Assembly: GCF_013377085.1 (NCBI RefSeq)
Contig: NZ_JACAAX010000001.1
Location: 124,001-188,000, forward strand
Length of the DNA: 64,000 nucleotides
Source: Rhodoplanes sp.
GTDB lineage: Bacteria; Pseudomonadota; Alphaproteobacteria; Rhizobiales; Xanthobacteraceae
Direction: 5' to 3'
A program made the position numbers and the translations under genes. This document shows positions 9,027-15,362 of this stretch, piece after piece (position 1 is the stretch's first letter; the number at the start of each line of letters is the position of its first letter). The notes under the pieces were generated by a model. The model saw only the letters and a list, made by a program, of their open reading frames with translations. It was not told the DNA's origin and did not search any database.

Positions 9027-9914
9027 TCAGAAGCCGAAGAACGCGCCCGGCGTGCGCCGGAAGACGATGTCGCGGGCGGCGGTGTCGGGGACCCAGCGCT
9101 GGAGATCGGCGAGGCAGCCCGGATAGGTGCGGCCGGTCTCGAACGAGACCCACGGCCAGTCGCTGCCCCACACCAGGCGATCGGGCCCGCCGGCCTTCAT
9201 CAGCGCGTCGACATAGGGCTGCGGAGCGGCGCCGCCGAGCCGGTAGGGCGCCGACAGCTTCACCCAGGTCGAGCCGGCGGCGACGGCGTCGAGAACGGCG
9301 CGGAAGCCGGCGCCGTCGACGCCGGTGGCCGGTTCCGGCGAGCCGAAATGGTCGATGACGATCTTGGCGCCGCCCTTGCGGATGGCTGCCAGCACGTCCG
9401 GCATCTTGGCGCCTTCCAGATAGAGCTCGACATGCAGGTCGAGGTCGCGCGCGAGGCCGAACAGGCGCTGATAGTCGGCGCCGCCGGCATCCGGAAGGGT
9501 GTTGCGGTGGAACCAGTTGAGGCGCAGGCCGCGGATGCCGCCGCGCCTGAGCGCGGCAAAGTCCGCCTCGCTGATCGTCGGATCGACGATGGCGGTGCCG
9601 CGCAACCGTTCAGGATAGCGGCCCAAGGCCTGCAGCAGCAGCGAATTGTCGGTGCCGTAGAAGCTCGGCTGGGTGAGCACGCCGCGGCCGACGCCATGGG
9701 CGTCGAGGACGGCGATGAACTCCTCGACCGGGACGTCGCGCGCCGGCTCGGAATGCCGGCCGGGGGCGAGCGGCGCACTCTTCAGCATGATGTGGGCGTG
9801 GCAGTCGACGCCGGGTGTGCTGGTGGTTTCGGCCGGCATGGCGACATCTCCTGCGGCGGTGACGAGCGCCGCGGCACCCGCGGCGACGGCGAATTGACGA
9901 CGAGACAGGTTCAT
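9027..9914 (-). CDS. Tat-exported TIM-barrel amidohydrolase, 2-pyrone-4,6-dicarboxylate-lactonase-like
   Basis: Metal-dependent hydrolase of the amidohydrolase_2 family, which includes LigI-type lactonases and decarboxylases. The N terminus MNLSRRQFAVAAGAAALV is a twin-arginine signal, placing the enzyme in the periplasm, which is unusual for LigI-like proteins. Catalytic features are the DCHAHI strand-1 motif, IDHFG near the middle and WGSDWPW near the C terminus (metal-binding aspartate). GGAG lies near the ATG at 9914. It is divergent from a LysR gene at 10070 and upstream of the MFS and lyase genes, so a periplasmic ester or lactone may be opened before uptake. The substrate is unknown. 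Confidence 0.84.
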   Translation of the reverse strand: MNLSRRQFAVAAGAAALVTAAGDVAMPAETTSTPGVDCHAHIMLKSAPLAPGRHSEPARDVPVEEFIAVLDAHGVGRGVLTQPSFYGTDNSLLLQALGRYPERLRGTAIVDPTISEADFAALRRGGIRGLRLNWFHRNTLPDAGGADYQRLFGLARDLDLHVELYLEGAKMPDVLAAIRKGGAKIVIDHFGSPEPATGVDGAGFRAVLDAVAAGSTWVKLSAPYRLGGAAPQPYVDALMKAGGPDRLVWGSDWPWVSFETGRTYPGCLADLQRWVPDTAARDIVFRRTPGAFFGF

Positions 9915-10056
9915 CAGGCTCTCCTCCTCCGGGCCGAGGCCGCAGATGGCGGTCCGGTCGACTGGCGTCCTGAACGGATGACGGCGAAGGGGGTGCGGAG
10001 GGGACGCTAGCGCCGCGGGCACACATTGGTCCAATTGGAAGGTTGAGCGAAAGCTG

Positions 10057-10071
10057 ATAGGAAATTCCTAT
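10057..10071 (+). promoter_or_regulatory. Perfect 15-bp inverted repeat over the LysR start, probable autoregulatory operator
   Basis: ATAGGAAATTCCTAT is a perfect inverted repeat around one central base and fits the LysR T-N11-A box. It ends on the second base of the LysR start codon, and its AGGAA half is also the gene's Shine-Dalgarno sequence. A second small palindrome, ccaattgg, lies about 25 bases upstream. Occupation by the regulator would block its own translation start region and could control the divergent amidohydrolase gene. Confidence 0.5.
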
Positions 10072-11020
10072 GAGACGCTACACCATGGCCCAGCTCGAGG
10101 CGTTTGCGGCGATCGCCGATCTGGGCTCGTTTCGTCTCGCCGCCGAGCGGCTCGGCCTCACCCAGCCGACCATCTCGCTGCGCATCCGCGAGCTGGAGAC
10201 CTCGCTCGGCTGCGCCCTGTTCGTGCGCGGCAAGGGCGGCGTGCGGTTGTCCGAGGCCGGTCAGGTGATGCTGCAATACGTGCAGCGCGGCCTCGACGTG
10301 TTCGACGAGATGACGCGGCACCTCGCGACCGGCGATCCGCTGCGCGGCGTGCTGCGGCTCGGCTCGTCCAACACCTTCGCGCTGAGCTGCCTGCCCGCCG
10401 TGCTGGCGGCCCTGGAGGAGAGCCAGCCCGGGCTCCGCGTCGCCCTGACGGTCAGTAACAGCACGACGCTCGGCGCGCTCCTCGGCGCGCGCAAGCTCGA
10501 CGTCGCCTTCCTGGTCGACATGCCGGTGCCGGCCCACGTCAGGATCGAGCCGATCGCGCTGTCCGAGATCGCCTGGTTCGCCGGCGCCGGATCGCGCATC
10601 GGCCGGCGGACCGTGCGGCCGGGCGACCTCGTCGCCGAACGGATCGTCACGCTGCCGCCGCCGTCGCCGTTTCACACCATCATCAGCGACTGGTTCGCGA
10701 CCACGCCGTCGCCGCTGCCGATGCTCAGCACCTGCAACGACATGGCGACCATCGTCCGCCTGGTCCGGGCGGGCGTCGCGGTCAGCGTGCTGCCGGCCTG
10801 CGTCGTCGACGTCGAGCTCGAAGCCGGCTCGATCGTCCGGCATCGGGCGACGCCGCCGCTCGCGCCGCTGACCCTCTGCGCGGCCTATCAGGCGGCGGTG
10901 CGGGGACGAACCAGCGACGTCATTCTCCGGGTGGCACGCGACGCGGTCGCCCGTGCGCGAGGACGCCTCGTGCCGACCCGGGACGGCCAGCCTCCGGCGG
11001 GGCGCGGTACGGCACTGTGA
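10070..11020 (+). CDS. LysR-family transcriptional regulator (of the amidohydrolase/MFS/lyase genes)
   Basis: N-terminal winged helix-turn-helix (MAQLEAFAAIADLGSFRLAAERLGLTQPTIS is broken by the turn after AAERLG; recognition helix TQPTISLRIREL) followed by a periplasmic-binding-protein-like effector domain from about residue 90. Length 316 is standard. It is divergent from the amidohydrolase gene with a 155-base intergenic region, the classical arrangement for a LysR protein controlling the neighbouring catabolic operon. The ATG at 10070 has AGGAA 7 bases upstream; an ATG at 10085 is also possible. The effector is presumably the imported acid or a metabolite of it. Confidence 0.92.
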   Translation: MRRYTMAQLEAFAAIADLGSFRLAAERLGLTQPTISLRIRELETSLGCALFVRGKGGVRLSEAGQVMLQYVQRGLDVFDEMTRHLATGDPLRGVLRLGSSNTFALSCLPAVLAALEESQPGLRVALTVSNSTTLGALLGARKLDVAFLVDMPVPAHVRIEPIALSEIAWFAGAGSRIGRRTVRPGDLVAERIVTLPPPSPFHTIISDWFATTPSPLPMLSTCNDMATIVRLVRAGVAVSVLPACVVDVELEAGSIVRHRATPPLAPLTLCAAYQAAVRGRTSDVILRVARDAVARARGRLVPTRDGQPPAGRGTAL

Positions 11021-11044
11021 TCGGGCGGCGAGGGCGCGCGGCGC

Positions 11045-11806
11045 TCACATGGCCGCGCGGATGCGAGCGGAGGCTTGGCGCAGCGCGGCGAGAAACTCGG
11101 TCTTGGCGCGCGCCTCGGTGAAGACGCCGGACGGAAGACTCACGTTCGCCGCCGCGACGACCGTGCCGTCGGCATCGCGCACCGGCACGGCGAGTCCGCA
11201 GATCGACTCGTCGAGCTCGGCATCGACCCAGGCGCAACCGGTCTCGCGGACCTTTTCGATCGCGGTGCGCAGCCGTTCCGGATCCGTGACGGTGGCGTGG
11301 GTGAGGCGCTTGAGCGGCGCCGTCGTGAGGTAATGGTCGAGCGCGGCCGGCGGCTCGGCGGCGAGCAGCACGCGCCCCATCGACACCGCATGGGCCGGCA
11401 GCCGGCTGCCGAGCGTCGGGCTGGCGCGCAGGATCCGATAGGTCGGCACCCGCACCACGTATACGATCTCGTCGCCGTCCAGCACCGACATGGCGCAGCT
11501 CTGGCCGATCTCGCCCGACAGCTCCTCGAGCGCGAGCTGTGCCTGCCGCCAGAACGGCAGGGCGTACAGATACGACAGACCGAGCTTCAGTACCTTCGGC
11601 GTCAGCCAGAAGCGCTTGCCGTCGCTCGCCGCGTAGCCGAGCTCGGTCAATGTCAGCGCGAAGCGCTTCACCACGCTGCGCGGCAGCCCGGCCGCCTCCG
11701 CGATGCTCGCCACGGTCTGGCGCGGCGCGCCCCGCCCCAAAACCTCGATGACGGAGAGGCCGCGCGCCAGCGCCCGGACGAAGGTTTCGCTCTCGGCAGT
11801 CGCCAT
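11045..11806 (-). CDS. IclR-family transcriptional regulator
   Basis: Winged-helix DNA-binding domain at residues 5-65 (RALARGLSVIEVLG, then ASIAEAAGLPRSVVKRFALTL) and a C-terminal GAF-like effector domain (AMSVLDGDEIVYVVRVPT, CAWVDAELDESICGLAVPV). Length 253 is typical. IclR proteins of the PcaR/PobR group control aromatic and organic-acid catabolism. It is divergent from the MaoC pair, with a 174-base spacer carrying two AAAGTTCGC copies, and ends 24 bases from the convergent LysR gene. The likely target is the rightward MaoC, binding-protein and CoA-transferase row. Confidence 0.92.
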   Translation of the reverse strand: MATAESETFVRALARGLSVIEVLGRGAPRQTVASIAEAAGLPRSVVKRFALTLTELGYAASDGKRFWLTPKVLKLGLSYLYALPFWRQAQLALEELSGEIGQSCAMSVLDGDEIVYVVRVPTYRILRASPTLGSRLPAHAVSMGRVLLAAEPPAALDHYLTTAPLKRLTHATVTDPERLRTAIEKVRETGCAWVDAELDESICGLAVPVRDADGTVVAAANVSLPSGVFTEARAKTEFLAALRQASARIRAAM

Positions 11807-11887
11807 GTCGCTCGGGATCCGGTCGGGGTTGGAAAGCTGCGGTTGCGTGTGGCGACCGCGCGCTTGACAGCGCCACGGCCCTCCCGC

Positions 11888-11917
11888 AAAGTTCGCAATA
11901 CAGCTATAAAAGTTCGC
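11888..11917. promoter_or_regulatory. Direct repeat AAAGTTCGC, candidate IclR operator
   Basis: AAAGTTCGC occurs at 11888-11896 and again at 11909-11917, a 21-base period (two helical turns), midway between the divergent IclR and MaoC genes. A TTGACA at 11864-11869 could be a rightward -35 box but has no convincing -10 partner. Confidence 0.35.
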
Positions 11918-11980
11918 TTAGCGGTCAATGTTAGCGGGTTCGGCGCCGAACCGCAAGCCCGGCCGCCCGACGGGGGAAAC

Positions 11981-12448
11981 ATGAACCAGGTCGCGATCGA
12001 CTTCTGGAAGGACGAGAAGCTGCGCATGGCGTGGGACGACATCGTCCCGGGCGCGCCGCGCAAGACGGTGCCCTATGTGCTGACCAGGGAGGCGATCCAG
12101 GCCTATTGCCGCTCGGTCGGCGACCTGCATCCGCTCTACATGGACGAGGACCTTGCCAGGGCCTCGCCCCATGGCGGCCTGATCGCGCCGCCGTCGATCC
12201 ACATCCTGCTGATGTTCGCCTGCACGCCGATCGACGACTGGATGCGCAGCCCCGGCACCGTCAATGCCGGGCAGTCGTGGAGCTACAACGTTCCGGCGCG
12301 GCCGGGCGACACCATCCGGATGGATGCGCGCGCGCTCGACAAGTTCATCCGCAAGGACCGGCTGTTCGTCATCCACGACAACGTGTTCTTCAACCAGAAC
12401 GACGACGTGATCTGCTCCGGCCGCGGCTGGACGATCCGGCCGATGTGA
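11981..12448 (+). CDS. MaoC-family hot-dog dehydratase, FAS1-like N-terminal type
   Basis: 155-residue single hot-dog-fold protein of the type paired with a second MaoC subunit in acyl-CoA hydratases. The hydration signature is degenerate: AYCRSVGDLHPLYMDEDLAR places His and the preceding Asp where MaoC enzymes have D-x4-H-x-D, and APPSIH begins the hot-dog helix. The partner gene starts 8 bases after its stop. Known pairs of this kind (HTD2-like or mesaconyl-CoA hydratase-like) form heterodimers in which only one subunit is catalytic; which one is active here is uncertain. Start ATG 11981 follows GGGGGAAAC. Confidence 0.84.
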   Translation: MNQVAIDFWKDEKLRMAWDDIVPGAPRKTVPYVLTREAIQAYCRSVGDLHPLYMDEDLARASPHGGLIAPPSIHILLMFACTPIDDWMRSPGTVNAGQSWSYNVPARPGDTIRMDARALDKFIRKDRLFVIHDNVFFNQNDDVICSGRGWTIRPM

Positions 12449-12456
12449 GGGTGCCC

Positions 12457-12897
12457 ATGGACAAGACTTTCGACACGATCGCGATCGGCGACACCATCGC
12501 GGGCACCCCGTTCGCTCCGACCCGCGAAACCATCCGCGAATTCTGCGACGCCTCGCTCGACTACAATCCGCTGCACTGGGACGACGACTACATGAAAGGC
12601 AGCTTCGGCAAGACCCAGTTCGGCGGCATCATCATGCACGGGATGACCAATTTCGGTATCATCACGAAAATGCTGACCGACTGGCTCTATCCGATGGGCG
12701 GCGTGCACCGTCGCCTGGAGACGCGCTGGAAGGCGCCGGTGAAACCCGGCGACACCATCGTGCCGACCGGCACCGTGACGGCCAAGAAGGTGACGGGAAA
12801 AGGCCGCTGGGCCGTGATCGCGGTGGAGATCAAGAACCAGCACGGCACGACCGTCGCGCAGGGGGAGGCGATGGCGGAGTTTCCGCCGGCCACCTGA
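12457..12897 (+). CDS. MaoC-family enoyl-CoA hydratase subunit
   Basis: 146-residue hot-dog protein with the clear catalytic stretch FCDASLDYNPLHWDDDY (D-x4-H pattern) and GGIIMHGMTNFGI forming the central helix, as in R-specific enoyl-CoA hydratases. It probably hydrates an unsaturated acyl-CoA made by the downstream CoA-transferase, as a heterodimer with the preceding gene. A GTG two codons upstream (12451) is an alternative start. It ends just before a palindromic repeat element that separates it from the binding-protein gene. Confidence 0.88.
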   Translation: MDKTFDTIAIGDTIAGTPFAPTRETIREFCDASLDYNPLHWDDDYMKGSFGKTQFGGIIMHGMTNFGIITKMLTDWLYPMGGVHRRLETRWKAPVKPGDTIVPTGTVTAKKVTGKGRWAVIAVEIKNQHGTTVAQGEAMAEFPPAT

Positions 12898-12905
12898 GAT
12901 AGTCT

Positions 12906-13009
12906 CGTCATTCCGGGGCGCCGCGCAGCGGCGAGCCCGGAATCCATATACACAGACAGGGGTTATGGATTCCGGGGCGCGGGCCTGCGGTCCGCGCCCC
13001 GGAATGACG
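12906..13009. repeat. Intergenic palindromic repeat element, copy A
   Basis: About 104 bases bounded by CGTCATTCCGGGGCGC and its complement GCGCCCCGGAATGACG. Inside are two stem-loops, one from ATTCCGGGGCGCCGC to GCCCGGAAT and one from ATTCCGGGGCGCGGG to CGCGCCCCGGAATG. A related copy lies at 34800-34904. Such elements are dispersed between genes in many Hyphomicrobiales and may act as transcript stabilisers or terminators. Confidence 0.7.
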
Positions 13010-13088
13010 CTGGACATCGAATCCGGCTGCGGCCGGGAAACACGACGAACGAAGAACAACAAGCCGACACATCCACGGGAGAAACACC

Positions 13089-14057
13089 ATGAGACGCCTG
13101 TTCGTCGCCGCGTGCTTCGCGGCGCTGCTGGCCGCGACGCCATGTGTATCCGCGGAAACCTGGCCGAGCCAGCCGGTCAAGATCATCGTGCCGTTCCCGG
13201 CCGGCGGCACCACCGACATTCTGGCCCGCGTGGTCGCCGATCAGCTCGCGGCGAAATGGAGTCAGGCCGTCGTGGTCGACAACCGCGGCGGCGCCAGCGG
13301 TACGGTCGGCTCCGAGCAGCTCGTGAAGTCGCCACCCGACGGCACCACTCTGATGATCACGGCGACCCATCACGTGATCAACCCGTCGCTGTTCAAGCAG
13401 CTCCGCTACGACTCGCGCGCCGACTTCACGCCTGTCGCCCTGATCGCCTCGGTGCCCAACGTGCTGGTCGTGCATCCCTCGCTGCCGGTGAAGACCGTGA
13501 AGGAGCTGATCGAACTCGCCAGACGAGAGCCCGGCAGGCTGAACTTCGGCTCGGCCGGAACGGGCGGCGCCAACCACCTGTCGGGTGAGCTGTTCGCTTT
13601 CCAGACCGGCATCAAGATCACGCATGTGCCCTACAAGGGCGCGGCGCCGGCGCTCAACGACCTCTTGGGCGGCCACATCCCGATGATGTTCGACTCGCTG
13701 CCCGGCGTGGTCGGCCACATCCAGTCCGGCGGCCTGCGGGCGCTCGGCGTCACCAGCCTGACGCGGGCCGCGGCGGCGCCCGACATTCCCACCCTCGACG
13801 AGGCCGGCGTGAAGGGTTTCGACGCCACCGCCTGGTTCGGGCTTTACGGGCCGGCGAAAATGCCGGAGGCGGTGCTCCAGAAGATTTCCGACGACGTGCG
13901 CGAGGTGTTGCGCTCGCCTGTCGCGCAGGCGAAGCTGAAGGAGCTGGGTGCCGAACCCGGCACCATGTCGCAGCCGCAATTCGCCGCGTTCGTGCTCGCC
14001 GAGATGGACAAGTGGCACGACGTCGTTACCAAGGCCGACATCCGCGTCACCCAATAA
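13089..14057 (+). CDS. Bug-family periplasmic binding protein (tripartite tricarboxylate transporter type)
   Basis: Extracytoplasmic solute receptor of the TctC/Bug family, binding carboxylates. A Sec signal peptide covers about residues 1-23 (MRRLFVAACFAALLAA, cleaved near VSA-ETW). The mature protein has the hallmark WPSQPVKIIVPFPAGGTTD, GGASGTVGSE, and GSAGTGGANHLSGELF ligand loops. Length 322 is normal. No TctA or TctB membrane genes are adjacent; orphan receptors of this family are common and may share a distant membrane pair or act in sensing. The gene lies between the hydratase pair and the CoA-transferase, consistent with supply of their acid substrate. Confidence 0.9.
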   Translation: MRRLFVAACFAALLAATPCVSAETWPSQPVKIIVPFPAGGTTDILARVVADQLAAKWSQAVVVDNRGGASGTVGSEQLVKSPPDGTTLMITATHHVINPSLFKQLRYDSRADFTPVALIASVPNVLVVHPSLPVKTVKELIELARREPGRLNFGSAGTGGANHLSGELFAFQTGIKITHVPYKGAAPALNDLLGGHIPMMFDSLPGVVGHIQSGGLRALGVTSLTRAAAAPDIPTLDEAGVKGFDATAWFGLYGPAKMPEAVLQKISDDVREVLRSPVAQAKLKELGAEPGTMSQPQFAAFVLAEMDKWHDVVTKADIRVTQ

Positions 14058-14105
14058 CGTCGCGGGCCGGCGGGCCCGCTCAACGCTCCGGACCAGCCTC
14101 ACGTC

Positions 14106-15362
14106 ATGACCAGTGCTCTCTCCCACATCCGCGTGCTCGATCTCTCGCGGGTGCTCGCCGGCCCGTGGTGCACTCAGAACCTCGCGGATCTCGGCGCCGA
14201 CGTCATCAAGGTCGAGCGGCCCGGCTGCGGCGACGACACCCGCGCCTGGGGGCCGCCCTGGGTCGCCGATGCGAGCGGCGGGGCGTCGCGCGACTCGACC
14301 TATTTTGCAGCGGCCAACCGCGGCAAGCGCTCGATCGCCATCGACATCGCCCGGCCGGAGGGGCAGGCGCTGGTGCGCGAGCTCGCCGCGTCATGCGACA
14401 TCGTCATCGAGAACTTCAAGGTCGGTGATCTCGCCCGCTACGGGCTCGACTATGCATCCCTGCAGACGATCAATCCGGGCCTCGTCTACTGCTCGATCAC
14501 GGGCTACGGCCAGGACGGGCCGGCGGCGCACAAGCCCGGCTACGACTTCGTGTTCCAGGCGCAGGGCGGCCTGATGAGCGTCACGGGCGAGCGCGACGAT
14601 CGGCCGGGCGGCGGGCCGCAAAAGGTCGGCATCGCCATCGCCGACGTGCTGACCGGCATGTACGCCTCGATCGCCATTCTGGCGGCGCTCAGCCATCGCA
14701 GCGTGACGGGGCGTGGCCAGTACATCGACATGGCGCTGCTCGACTGCATCGTCGCGCTCGGCGGCAACCAGGTGACGGGTTATTTGGCCAGCGGGAAGGT
14801 GCCGCACCGCTATGGCAACGCGCATGCGAGCCTGGTCCCCTACGAAGTGTTCGAGACTGCCGACGGCCATGTGGTGATCGCGGTCGGCAACGACACCCAG
14901 TGGCAGCGCTGCTGCGAGGTGCTGGGCCGCGCGGATCTTGCCGACGACGCGCGCTACAAGACGGTGACGGGCCGCATCCTCGGGCGCGAAGCGTTGACGG
15001 CCGAGATCGCCTTGACGTTGCGCGAGCGGACGACCGCCGACTGGATCGCGGCGCTGGAGGCGCGCGGCGTGCCGTGCGGGCCGATCAACGACTACGCCCA
15101 GGTCTTTCAGGATCCACAGGTGCAGCATCGCGGCCTGCGCGTCGATCTTTCGCGCGGCGACGGGGGACACGTCGCCACCATCGCCTCGCCGCTGCGGCTC
15201 GCCGGCACGCCGCCGCAGTACGACCGTGCGCCGCCGCTGTTGGGCGAGCACACGGCCGAGATCCTGCGCGACCTGCTCGGCCGGAGCCCGGCCGATATCG
15301 ACGCGCTGCGCGACGCCGGCGTGATCGGACTCACTCGGCCGCTTCACGCGCCCGCCGGCTGA
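14106..15362 (+). CDS. CaiB/BaiF-family (class III) CoA-transferase
   Basis: Transfers CoA between carboxylic acids through an aspartyl-CoA intermediate. It begins with the family signature VLDLSRVLAGPWCTQNLADLG, followed by DVIKVERPG and AANRGKRSIAIDI. The nucleophilic aspartate is likely that in GQYIDMALLDC (about residue 203). Length 418 fits formyl-CoA, succinyl-CoA:malate and related transferases. The 3' end overlaps the convergent aconitase gene by 32 bases. With the MaoC pair it could activate and hydrate an unsaturated or branched dicarboxylate. Confidence 0.9.
   Translation: MTSALSHIRVLDLSRVLAGPWCTQNLADLGADVIKVERPGCGDDTRAWGPPWVADASGGASRDSTYFAAANRGKRSIAIDIARPEGQALVRELAASCDIVIENFKVGDLARYGLDYASLQTINPGLVYCSITGYGQDGPAAHKPGYDFVFQAQGGLMSVTGERDDRPGGGPQKVGIAIADVLTGMYASIAILAALSHRSVTGRGQYIDMALLDCIVALGGNQVTGYLASGKVPHRYGNAHASLVPYEVFETADGHVVIAVGNDTQWQRCCEVLGRADLADDARYKTVTGRILGREALTAEIALTLRERTTADWIAALEARGVPCGPINDYAQVFQDPQVQHRGLRVDLSRGDGGHVATIASPLRLAGTPPQYDRAPPLLGEHTAEILRDLLGRSPADIDALRDAGVIGLTRPLHAPAG

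Noticed and set aside
6628-9126. An 832-codon open frame on the plus strand
   Set aside because: Antisense to the lyase and the ACS transporter; no domain seen.
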